NCBI GenBank assembly: GCA_024404435.1
Contig: JAKSPW010000080.1
Coordinates: forward strand, 1-6,216
Direction: 5' to 3'
Length of the DNA stretch: 6,216 nt
Source: Clostridia bacterium
Lineage (GTDB): Bacteria; Bacillota; Clostridia; Oscillospirales; CAG-272
Shown here: piece after piece, positions 1 through 5,882 of the stretch
How positions within the stretch are numbered: position 1 is the first letter of the stretch
How the letters are laid out: the number at the start of each line of letters is the position of its first letter
Translations under genes and position numbers: made by a program
Notes under the pieces: model-generated
Databases searched by the model: none
What the model was told of the DNA's origin: nothing
The model's input: only the letters and a program-made list of their open reading frames with translations

Positions 1-210
1 GGTGCAATCATAACGGAGCGTGCTTATGCGGTCCCCGGTGTCGGTAACCTTCTGACAACGGCTATCAACAAGCACGACAACGGCGTCATCGTCGCCTGCA
101 CGGTCTTCTATACGGCACTTTCGATTCTGTCGCTTATCCTCGGAGACCTCCTGCTCGCGAAGTATGACCCGAGAATCTCGCTATCTAAGGATAAAGGAGG
201 CGGAAGATAA
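1..210 (+). CDS. oppB: Oligopeptide ABC transporter permease OppB (AmiC-like), C-terminal fragment
   Basis: This is the last 69 residues of an inner-membrane permease; the rest lies left of the window. The frame is open from base 1 and ends at TAA 208-210. Seen: the segment AYAVPGVGNLL (residues 8-18 of the fragment), matching the family pattern 'xxFxxPGLGxLL' near the C-terminus of OppB/DppB permeases; a hydrophobic last membrane helix (about residues 29-53, VIVACTVFYTALSILSLILG); and the closing LLAKYDPRISL, which corresponds to the usual 'D..YaxlDPRI' end. Known of the family: OppB pairs with OppC to form the translocation pore for peptides. Its stop overlaps the oppC start by one base (TAATG), and its tail codons for KGGGR also carry the oppC ribosome-binding site. 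Opp, Dpp and nickel permeases look alike at this end; the Opp/Ami assignment comes from the downstream genes. Confidence 0.9.
   Translation, partial: GAIITERAYAVPGVGNLLTTAINKHDNGVIVACTVFYTALSILSLILGDLLLAKYDPRISLSKDKGGGR
193..200 (+). promoter_or_regulatory. Shine-Dalgarno site of oppC, embedded in the end of oppB
   Basis: AAAGGAGG is a near-perfect anti-16S match ending 9 bases before the ATG at 210. It lies wholly within the last codons of oppB (lysine-glycine-glycine), so the KGGGR tail of OppB may be shaped by this overlap. It fixes the oppC start and suggests tight translational coupling of the two permease subunits. Confidence 0.85.
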
Positions 211-1178
211 TGGATAACGTCAAAAACGTACCGGAAGTCAACGAAGACGAGCTCTTTGAGTTTGTCGAGCAGGACGTAAATTCATCCGAAAAGATCATCG
301 CTCCGCGTTACTCCTACTGGAAATCCGTTTTCCGTGTGTTCTTCAGGAAGAAGAGCAACATAGTACTCATCATACTGTTCGCTCTCATCCTTCTCGTCTC
401 GTTTATCGTTCCGCTGTTCTGCAAATACGATCCCGTCGAGAACGTTGCGAACGCAAAGACGTACAGCCTCAGCCCCATCGAAGCATGGAATTTCTTCGGA
501 TTCTCTCCGAAGTGGCTGCTCGGTACCGGCGCACTCGGAAACTCCATTTTCTACGGTATCATAGCATCCGCCCGCACTTCCCTGCTTCTCGCGATAATCT
601 GTGCGGCGATCAACATGACGGTCGGTATCATAATGGGTGCCGTCTGGGGTTACTCCAAGACGCTTGACCCGGTCCTTCTGTTCATCTATAACGTCGTGGC
701 AAACGTACCGTACATCCTTCTTATCACGGTGCTCGTCTACATAATCGGCTCCGGCTTCGGCAGCTTCGTCTTCGCGCTGACCGTCACCGGCTGGCTCGGT
801 ATAGCATACTTCTTCCGCACACAGGTCATGGTCATCCGCGACAGAGAGTATTCGCTGGCGTCGAGATGTCTCGGTACTCCCGTACCGCGCATCATCACGA
901 AGAACATCCTCCCGTTCCTCACGTCGGTCATAGTTACTTTCCTCGCAACCGAGCTTCCCTCTTACATTTCAATGGAAGTTTTCCTGTCCTACATCGGTGC
1001 GGGCCTCAGCGCAAAGGTGCCGTCTCTCGGCCGTATGATCCAGAGCGCACAGGGCGTGTTCCTTACACGTCCGTGGGAGTTCTGGCCGCCGGTATTCGTC
1101 GCCGCCGCTATCACGATCATCCTTTACGTGCTCGGTCAGAACCTTGCTGACGCATCTGACCCGAGAACGCATATGTAA
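210..1178 (+). CDS. oppC: Oligopeptide ABC transporter permease OppC (AmiD-like)
   Basis: This 322-residue inner-membrane protein is the partner of OppB in the peptide channel. Seen: a cytoplasmic N-terminus with APRYSYWKSVF (31-41), a first membrane helix at about 50-71, an extracellular loop to about 110, then helices near 122-146, 155-180, 184-203, 236-258 and 293-310. The cytoplasmic coupling (EAA) loop is EYSLASRCLGTPVPRIITKNILP (213-235), which contacts the ATPases. The protein ends in GQNLADASDPRTHM. These N- and C-terminal phrases and the coupling loop closely recall, from memory, the pneumococcal AmiD permease. One oddity is that the usual loop motif GTDxxGRD before the second helix reads GTGALGNS (105-112), lacking the acidic and arginine residues. 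Length is normal for OppC/AmiD (about 300-340). The start is set by the Shine-Dalgarno at 193-200 and the 1-base overlap with oppB; oppD follows 14 bases later. Confidence 0.95.
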   Translation: MDNVKNVPEVNEDELFEFVEQDVNSSEKIIAPRYSYWKSVFRVFFRKKSNIVLIILFALILLVSFIVPLFCKYDPVENVANAKTYSLSPIEAWNFFGFSPKWLLGTGALGNSIFYGIIASARTSLLLAIICAAINMTVGIIMGAVWGYSKTLDPVLLFIYNVVANVPYILLITVLVYIIGSGFGSFVFALTVTGWLGIAYFFRTQVMVIRDREYSLASRCLGTPVPRIITKNILPFLTSVIVTFLATELPSYISMEVFLSYIGAGLSAKVPSLGRMIQSAQGVFLTRPWEFWPPVFVAAAITIILYVLGQNLADASDPRTHM

Positions 1179-1182
1179 TAAC

Positions 1183-1189
1183 GAGGTGG
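1183..1189 (+). promoter_or_regulatory. Shine-Dalgarno site of oppD (tight spacing)
   Basis: GAGGTGG lies in the 14-base gap between oppC and oppD, only 3 bases before the ATG at 1193. The spacing is short compared with the oppC (9) and oppF (6) sites, which may mean somewhat weaker initiation. It supports ATG 1193 as the start, and the protein aligns naturally from there ([13 protein letters not shown]). Confidence 0.65.
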
Positions 1190-1192
1190 AAC

Positions 1193-2992
1193 ATGAGTAA
1201 TGAAGAAAAGAAAGTTCTGCTCTCGTTAAAGAACGTTGACGTCAAGTTCAACGTTCGAGGCAGAATCCTGTCTGCTATCAGAAACGTATCGCTCGATATT
1301 TACGAAAACGAGTCTCTTGCGATCGTCGGTGAATCGGGCTCCGGTAAGTCGGTCCTCACCAAGACCTTCGCGGGAATGCTTGATTCCAACGGCTTTATCT
1401 CGAACGGCGAGATCATCTTCTCGGATGACGAAATCTCCAAGACCGACGTTAAGCTGACAAGCAGAAACAAAAAGACTTTCAACCGTGTGCTCAAAATGCT
1501 CAATGAGAATTCCGTTCTCGAACGCGGTGCCGCCGAATTCAACGCCATCGCCGAAAAGAAGCTTGAGACAGAGCACGCAAGATCCCTCTCCTTTGACGAG
1601 GAGCAGGATTTCAAGGACAAGCTCAAGGAGCTTGACGACGATATCGTCGACCTGACGAACCGCCTGTGGTCCCTCGACAAGAAGAACGCCGAAGACGCTG
1701 CCGAAATGAAGCAGATCACGGCAAAGATCGGCGCTCTTGAAGAAGAAGTCAAGAAGGTCAATGCCGAAAAGAAGGCTCTGTCCGACGGAAGAATGAAGGC
1801 TTACGACTCCGACAAGGAGCGCGTGAAAGCCGACAAAAAAACGATCGAAGAGCTTACCGAAAGACGCAAAGAGAAGATCGCAAAGGCCGACGATGAGTCG
1901 AATCCTTACGGTCTCAGAAGCGACGTTATAAGCAGAAACGAAAAGATCGCTTATGAAGTCCTTCTCTCGATCGCCCGCTACCCTCTGAAGAATCAGAATT
2001 CGTTCATCAGAAAGCTTACCAAGGCATTCAAGCTCGCGATGAGTCAGGGACTCGATCTGAACGATGAAAAGACACTGAACGACATCTTTGAAGTCGTCGC
2101 ATTCAGAGTTGAATTCCGTTCACTCGACGAGGAAAACGAGATCGTTCACGGCTACGCCATCATCGACTGCGCAAAGGTCAAGTATACAAACGACTGGCAG
2201 CAGATCAGAGGACGCCGTATCGCCACGGTCTTCCAGGACCCGATGACCTCCCTCAACCCCGTCATCACGATCGGCAAGCAGATCATGACCGTCATCCTGA
2301 AGCACCAGAAGTGCTCTCAGGCAGAGGCAAAGAAACGTACTCTCGACATCATGAGCAAGGTCGGTATTTCCGATCCCGAGAAGCGTTTCGACGACTACCC
2401 GTTCGAGTATTCCGGCGGTATGCGTCAGCGTATCGTTATCGCGATCGCGCTTTCCTGCCAGCCTAAGATCCTCATCTGCGACGAGCCGACTACCGCTCTT
2501 GACGTTACCATTCAGGCACAGATCATCAGACTTATCAAGGATCTGCAGCATGAGCTCGGATTCACGACCGTTTACATCACTCACGACCTCGGCGTCGTTG
2601 CAAACGTTGCCGAAAGAGTTGCGGTTCTGTACGGCGGTCAGATAGTCGAAGTCGGCACTGTCGAAGAGATCTTCTACGACCCGCGTCATCCTTATACGTG
2701 GGCGCTCCTCTCTTCCCTTCCGCAGATCGCCGAAAAAGGTACCGATCTCTTCTCGATCCCCGGAACGCCTCCGTCACTTTACAACAAAATCGTCGGAGAC
2801 GCTTTCGCACCGCGTAACCAGTACGCGATGGCGATCGACCACGTGAAGGAACCGCCCGTGTTCCACGTATCGGATACGCACTGGGCAAAGACGTGGCTGC
2901 TCGACCCGAGAGCTCCGAAGTGCGAGGCTCCCGAGACGATCCAGAACCTTCACGAAAAAATGCTCAAGAATTACGTTGATTACGGTGAATAA
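1193..2992 (+). CDS. oppD: Oligopeptide ABC transporter ATPase OppD (AmiE-like) with a large internal insertion
   Basis: This is one of the two cytoplasmic ATPases that power the importer. Motifs in order: Walker A GESGSGKS (46-53), Q-loop FQDP (347-350), ABC signature YSGGMRQR (406-413), Walker B ILICDEP (426-432, catalytic Glu431), D-loop ALD (435-437), switch His464 in ITHDL, then the peptide-transporter C-terminal extension with [13 protein letters not shown] (498-510) and IPGTPPSLY (522-530). All ATPase residues are intact. At 599 residues it is far longer than the usual 320-360. The excess is a block at about 87-331, between Walker A and the Q-loop. The four cysteines that hold a [4Fe-4S] cluster in many OppD/DppD proteins are absent: the places are Asp536, Asn542, Asp549 and Thr567. 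From memory, pneumococcal AmiE also lacks them, so this places the protein in the Ami-type branch. The gene sits 14 bases after oppC and 11 before oppF. Confidence 0.95.
   Translation: MSNEEKKVLLSLKNVDVKFNVRGRILSAIRNVSLDIYENESLAIVGESGSGKSVLTKTFAGMLDSNGFISNGEIIFSDDEISKTDVKLTSRNKKTFNRVLKMLNENSVLERGAAEFNAIAEKKLETEHARSLSFDEEQDFKDKLKELDDDIVDLTNRLWSLDKKNAEDAAEMKQITAKIGALEEEVKKVNAEKKALSDGRMKAYDSDKERVKADKKTIEELTERRKEKIAKADDESNPYGLRSDVISRNEKIAYEVLLSIARYPLKNQNSFIRKLTKAFKLAMSQGLDLNDEKTLNDIFEVVAFRVEFRSLDEENEIVHGYAIIDCAKVKYTNDWQQIRGRRIATVFQDPMTSLNPVITIGKQIMTVILKHQKCSQAEAKKRTLDIMSKVGISDPEKRFDDYPFEYSGGMRQRIVIAIALSCQPKILICDEPTTALDVTIQAQIIRLIKDLQHELGFTTVYITHDLGVVANVAERVAVLYGGQIVEVGTVEEIFYDPRHPYTWALLSSLPQIAEKGTDLFSIPGTPPSLYNKIVGDAFAPRNQYAMAIDHVKEPPVFHVSDTHWAKTWLLDPRAPKCEAPETIQNLHEKMLKNYVDYGE
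1451..2185 (+). other. In-frame insertion within OppD, about 245 residues, with coiled-coil-like segment
   Basis: This covers residues about 87-331 of OppD. From memory, the pneumococcal AmiE runs through the same place in about a dozen residues: strand 'GSI.YRG.DL' followed almost at once by 'DWEQIRG.KIATIFQDP'. Here the equivalent [17 protein letters not shown] does not begin until residue 334. The first part (87-130) is basic and helical-looking. Residues 137-231 are rich in Lys, Glu, Asp and Ala with regularly spaced Leu, Ile and Val, consistent with a coiled coil or helical hairpin. Residues 237-331 ([12 protein letters not shown] to CAKVKYTN) look globular and mixed. No membrane segment, signal or known motif is visible. 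The reading frame and codon style continue smoothly across both junctions, so it does not look like a frameshift or recent intruder. Boundaries are estimates by eye, and the function is unknown. Confidence 0.75.
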
Positions 2993-2997
2993 GGAGG
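2991..2997 (+). promoter_or_regulatory. Shine-Dalgarno site of oppF, overlapping the oppD stop
   Basis: AAGGAGG starts on the last two bases of the oppD TAA (2990-2992) and ends 6 bases before the oppF ATG at 3004. This strong, well-spaced site confirms the oppF start and suggests that ribosomes finishing oppD reinitiate on oppF, helping to match the amounts of the two ATPases. Confidence 0.8.
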
Positions 2998-3003
2998 CAG
3001 CGA

Positions 3004-3948
3004 ATGGATAATAACGATAAGAAAGTTCTGTTATCCATACAGAACCTTGACGTTGTCTTCGGTCACGGCAAGAAAGCCTTCAAGGCCGTCAATAACGTAA
3101 GCTTTGACATCTACAAAGGTGAAACTCTCTCTCTCGTCGGCGAGTCCGGATCCGGTAAAACCACGATCGGACGTGCCATCGTCAGGATCAATCCCTGCTC
3201 TGCAGGTGCGATCTACTACGACGGCAAGAAGATCTCCGGCAAGCTCTCGAGAAAAGAAGACCGCGAGGTCATCCGCAAGATCCAGATGATCTTCCAGGAC
3301 CCCGCAGCTTCTCTGAACGAGCGCGCCACGATCGACTACATCATCTCCGAGGGACTTTATAACTTCCACCTTTACAAGGATGAAAAGGACAGGATCGCGA
3401 AGGTCGAAAAGATCACGCGCGACGTCGGTCTTCTCCCCGAGCATCTGACACGTTACCCGCACGAGTTCTCGGGCGGTCAGCGTCAGCGTGCGGGCCTTGC
3501 ACGTTCGATCGTCATGGAGCCCGAGTTCATCATCGCCGATGAGCCTATCTCCGCTCTTGACGTTTCCATCAGAGCACAGGTCCTCAATCTGCTCAAGAAG
3601 TTCCAGGATGAACGCGGTCTGACATATCTGTTCATCGCTCACGACCTTTCGATCGTCCGCTTTATCAGCGACAGAATCGTCGTCATCTACAAGGGACAGA
3701 TCATGGAGATCGCTGAGACGGAAGAGCTCTTCCACTACCCTCTCCACCCGTACACGAGATCGCTTATGTCCGCTATCCCCGTTCCCGACCCGAAGATCGA
3801 AAAAGAGAAAAAACTCTTCGTATACGATCCGTCGATCCACGACTACTCCACGGAGCAGCCTGAGCTCGTCGACATCGGCAACGGACACATGGTATTCGGA
3901 AATGCGGCAGAGATCGAAAAGTACAAAAAGGTACGTTTCGGAGAATAA
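3004..3948 (+). CDS. oppF: Oligopeptide ABC transporter ATPase OppF (AmiF-like)
   Basis: This 314-residue cytoplasmic ATPase pairs with OppD. Motifs in order: Walker A GESGSGKT (46-53), Q-loop [21 protein letters not shown] (97-117), signature FSGGQRQR (155-162), Walker B FIIADEP (175-181, catalytic Glu180), D-loop ALD (184-186), switch His213 in IAHDL, and the C-terminal extension with [16 protein letters not shown] (248-263) and a final region containing YDPSIHDYS (274-282). Q-loop, signature and tail phrases agree closely, from memory, with pneumococcal AmiF, including the absence of the iron-sulfur cysteines found in DppF-type proteins. Length is normal and all catalytic residues are present. 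It has no counterpart of the OppD insertion. It is the last recognisable transporter gene; the hairpin at 3961-3996 follows 12 bases after the stop. What is transported (signal peptides, nutrients) cannot be read from the ATPase. Confidence 0.96.
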   Translation: MDNNDKKVLLSIQNLDVVFGHGKKAFKAVNNVSFDIYKGETLSLVGESGSGKTTIGRAIVRINPCSAGAIYYDGKKISGKLSRKEDREVIRKIQMIFQDPAASLNERATIDYIISEGLYNFHLYKDEKDRIAKVEKITRDVGLLPEHLTRYPHEFSGGQRQRAGLARSIVMEPEFIIADEPISALDVSIRAQVLNLLKKFQDERGLTYLFIAHDLSIVRFISDRIVVIYKGQIMEIAETEELFHYPLHPYTRSLMSAIPVPDPKIEKEKKLFVYDPSIHDYSTEQPELVDIGNGHMVFGNAAEIEKYKKVRFGE

Positions 3949-3955
3949 TTTAATC

Positions 3956-3960
3956 AGGAG
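3956..3960 (+). promoter_or_regulatory. Distant Shine-Dalgarno of the ApbE-like gene
   Basis: AGGAG (within CAGGAG) stands 44 bases before the ATG at 4005, too far for direct use, and no ATG, GTG or TTG lies at normal distance behind it. It directly abuts the perfect hairpin 3961-3996. With that hairpin folded, only 8 bases (3997-4004) separate it from the ATG. The alternative is the weak AAAG right before the ATG, with the AGGAG being a relic. Confidence 0.5.
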
Positions 3961-3996
3961 AATAATAACTAATCGCTCACGCGATTAGTTATTATT
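3961..3996 (+). promoter_or_regulatory. Perfect 16-bp hairpin between oppF and the ApbE-like gene
   Basis: Arms 3961-3976 (AATAATAACTAATCGC) and 3981-3996 (GCGATTAGTTATTATT) are exact reverse complements around a TCAC loop. The stem has 12 A-T and 4 G-C pairs, with a CGC/GCG clamp at the loop. Three roles are possible. It may be a weak or conditional terminator of the opp operon, since the 3' arm is T-rich but no clean T-run follows. It may be a translational spacer that loops out to join the Shine-Dalgarno to the ATG. Or it may be a small palindromic element inserted in the leader. The presence of a usable start codon 8 bases later favours a regulatory role in addition to any termination. 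Confidence 0.65.
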
Positions 3997-4004
3997 GTAT
4001 AAAG

Positions 4005-5207
4005 ATGGATCAATCAGAAAACAAGACTTCCGGAAAGCACGTCAAGCTTCGGATCGTCCTATTTGCGCTTGCGGTCATCATCGCGATAGGTGCGTTTACT
4101 TACGGAATCGTTCAGATCGGCCACAAGGACGAGGGATATTACACGATCGAGACCGTAACCTACGAGGACGCTATGACGTACGGAAACGACGTCACGCTCG
4201 AGTACTACTGTGAGGGCGGCAGCAACGCCATCAAGGAGACACTTAACGAGCTGAAGGAGCTTTGGAGTGTAAACCTCGTGCGTGCGTATAAATTGCTCGA
4301 TACGGAAAACACCTACGAGGGATTTGTTAATCTCAAAACGATAAACGACAGTCTCGGTAAAGAGATCGAAGTCAGCGAAGAGCTTCTCGGTATTCTCGTC
4401 GATGCATGGGACAGAACGAACGAGGAAAAGGGCTTCAACATGTTCGCCGGTGCGTTGAACGACAAGTGGCAGACGCTTCTCATGATCGACGATCCCGCGG
4501 AGTTCGATCCGATGTTCAACGAGGATGAGGCAGAGCGCATCTCTTCTCTTGCCGCGATGACGTCAGACCTTTCTCACTTTACTTTTAAGGTCACGGACAA
4601 GTCTGCCGGAAAAATTATCGTAGACGCGGACAAAGAGTACAAGGATTTTCTGAAATCTTGCGAATACGAGGGGCCGATACTCGACCTTGGGCTTCTGCAC
4701 GACGCATACGTGGCGAAGATCGCGCGTGACAGTCTCAATAAGACCGAGTATACGAACGGTTATATCGTGACGAAGAGCGGTATTACCGTTTCGCTTGCAA
4801 CTCACAAGTCCGGTGAATACTGCCTCTATGCAAACGGCGAGGCTCCGCATGAAGCGGCGGCGCTCCCCGTCACGACGGATTCCGTGTGCAGTCTGTTCAG
4901 GGCGTTCCCTCTCACGGACGGTGCGCTCGGGTTCTACTCTCCCGACGGAAATACGCTGAGACACCCGTATTTCATTACGTCTACGGGCGGATTTGCGGAT
5001 ATCATCGCGTCTGCGATCGTCGTGACGGACGATCCCGTGGAAGCGGTTTACGCAAACATCATACTGAATCAGTTCACGGATGCAGCGTCCATTGAGAAGT
5101 TCGTGAATGAAAGCGATATGATGATTGCCTTTACCCTTCAAGACGGCTCTGACGGTGTTCTGTGCAACGATAAGGCACAGGGCAGCATCAGAATACTGTC
5201 AAAATAA
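4005..5207 (+). CDS. Membrane-anchored, divergent ApbE-like protein (possible pseudoenzyme)
   Basis: The 400-residue product has a short basic N-terminus, one membrane segment (about 15-37, no lipobox cysteine) and a domain outside the cell from about 44. The domain recalls ApbE, which transfers FMN from FAD to proteins. Similar features, in family order, are: GNDVTLEYY (61-68) for the opening strand; INDSLGKEIEVSEELLGIL (113-131) for 'iN.....v.vs.el..lL'; LDLGLLHDAYVAK (226-238) for LDLGGIAKGYAVD; LRHPYFITSTGG (318-329) for YHHIIDPKTGY; and VEAVYANI (345-352) for the metal-site ADALSTAL. Key residues differ: Lys to Asp233, Asp to Lys238, Asp to Ile324, and the metal ligands Asp to Glu346 and Thr to Ala350. 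Length fits ApbE plus anchor (about 350). The start is the first usable codon after an in-frame stop at 3966. Family assignment is by eye; activity is doubtful. No flavinylation target is visible nearby. Confidence 0.6.
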   Translation: MDQSENKTSGKHVKLRIVLFALAVIIAIGAFTYGIVQIGHKDEGYYTIETVTYEDAMTYGNDVTLEYYCEGGSNAIKETLNELKELWSVNLVRAYKLLDTENTYEGFVNLKTINDSLGKEIEVSEELLGILVDAWDRTNEEKGFNMFAGALNDKWQTLLMIDDPAEFDPMFNEDEAERISSLAAMTSDLSHFTFKVTDKSAGKIIVDADKEYKDFLKSCEYEGPILDLGLLHDAYVAKIARDSLNKTEYTNGYIVTKSGITVSLATHKSGEYCLYANGEAPHEAAALPVTTDSVCSLFRAFPLTDGALGFYSPDGNTLRHPYFITSTGGFADIIASAIVVTDDPVEAVYANIILNQFTDAASIEKFVNESDMMIAFTLQDGSDGVLCNDKAQGSIRILSK

Positions 5208-5216
5208 AATACGCAA

Positions 5217-5244
5217 AAAACAAGCCGCAAAAGCGGCTTGTTTT
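5217..5244. terminator. Bidirectional rho-independent terminator between convergent genes
   Basis: The perfect 12-bp stem (arms 5217-5228 and 5233-5244, AAAACAAGCCGC and GCGGCTTGTTTT, AAAA loop) has a GC-rich 8-bp core. On the plus strand the core is followed by TTTTATTCT, ending the ApbE-like transcript 9 bases after its stop. On the minus strand it is followed by six T (5220-5215), ending the phosphopantetheinyl transferase transcript. The T-run is cleaner in the minus direction. Confidence 0.9.
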
Positions 5245-5881
5245 ATTCTATCCTGTATTCGGTTATCACGCACGGTTCAGCGTATTCGGAGCAGACGGCG
5301 CGGCAGTATCCGTCGTCGGTAACGCTGACCTTAACGTAATACGTTTCGGGTGCGGCGTCCTGCAATACCCTGCCGTTTTCAAACGTAAACGAATCGAGCG
5401 GAAGCTTCAGTCCGAGCCCTATCGCCTTGGAAAAGCTCTCCTTCATCGTCCAGATACGGTAGAATTCGGTCTGGCTGTCGTCGGAAACGGCGATTATTTT
5501 ATATTCTTCTTCCGTAAAGAAGCGTTTTGCGATCTTAATGTCTATTTCTTCGATCTTTTCGACGTCGCAGCCGACCGGTCTGTCGGACACGGCGCACAGC
5601 ACTTTTTCGTCACTGTGCGAAAGGTTGAAATGCAGTCCCGAGCCGGGTATTGACGGCTTTCCGTTTTCGTCGACGGTAATTATTACTTCGTCGTAGTCGA
5701 TCCCATGGTCGGCAAGAGCCTTTTTCAAGAGAAGCCCCGCAGCGAGTGAGAGTCTTTTATCACGTTTTCGCCGCAGCTTTTCGATCTTTTTTCTGCGCGA
5801 AGGCTTAACCTCGCGAAGAAGCCTCTCAAAAAGATCAGCGTCACAAAGCGGCGCGGTATCTGTTTCATATACTGAAAGCAT
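5243..5881 (-). CDS. 4'-phosphopantetheinyl transferase, Sfp/AcpT type
   Basis: This 212-residue cytoplasmic enzyme moves the phosphopantetheine arm of coenzyme A onto a serine of a carrier protein, making it active for fatty acid, polyketide or non-ribosomal peptide synthesis. Seen: GKPSI (74-78), FNLSHS (85-90), VGCDVEKI (103-110), RFFTEEEY (120-127) and WTMKESFSKAIGLGL (144-158). The three metal ligands of the family are present as Asp106, Glu108 and Glu148, with the catalytic-region Lys152. The two-lobe layout and length (Sfp about 220-240) fit the larger Sfp-type rather than the small AcpS trimer type. The start has CGGAG 7 bases upstream and lies 1 base after the stop of the hydrolase gene, so the two are surely co-transcribed. 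The TAA stop (5245-5243) sits in the base of the shared terminator. Its carrier-protein target is not in the window, so primary versus secondary metabolism is open. Confidence 0.95.
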   Translation of the reverse strand: MLSVYETDTAPLCDADLFERLLREVKPSRRKKIEKLRRKRDKRLSLAAGLLLKKALADHGIDYDEVIITVDENGKPSIPGSGLHFNLSHSDEKVLCAVSDRPVGCDVEKIEEIDIKIAKRFFTEEEYKIIAVSDDSQTEFYRIWTMKESFSKAIGLGLKLPLDSFTFENGRVLQDAAPETYYVKVSVTDDGYCRAVCSEYAEPCVITEYRIE

Positions 5882-5882
5882 A

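Noticed and set aside
1300..1761. Serine-rich 153-codon minus-strand frame opposite the OppD insertion
   Set aside because: I considered whether the insertion region is really a separate gene on the other strand. The sense frame is continuous with both halves of the ATPase, and the serine runs are just the reverse of its GAA/GAG/AAG-rich codons.
2120..2689. Open frame of 189 codons on the minus strand within oppD
   Set aside because: Antisense to the conserved Q-loop to H-loop part of OppD; low-complexity Asp/Leu/Val composition and no ribosome site seen.
3031..3888. Long open frame (285 codons) on the minus strand, opposite oppF
   Set aside because: It is the antisense shadow of a well-supported ATPase gene. 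Its product is rich in Asp, Val, Arg and Leu without any recognisable motif, as expected from the codon bias of the sense gene.
3998..4003. TATAAA just before the ATG at 4005 as a promoter -10 box
   Set aside because: It would start transcription at or inside the start codon, and no -35-like sequence lies about 17 bases upstream; that place is the hairpin loop.
3995..4213. Short plus-strand frame starting at TTG in the hairpin, overlapping the start of the ApbE-like gene
   Set aside because: Out of frame with the supported gene; its Arg/Cys-rich product looks like frame-shifted coding sequence, and no ribosome site is at usable distance.
4563..5141. 192-codon minus-strand frame opposite the ApbE-like gene
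   Set aside because: Arg/His-rich antisense shadow with no motif. The plus-strand product has a clear membrane anchor and domain-like pattern instead.
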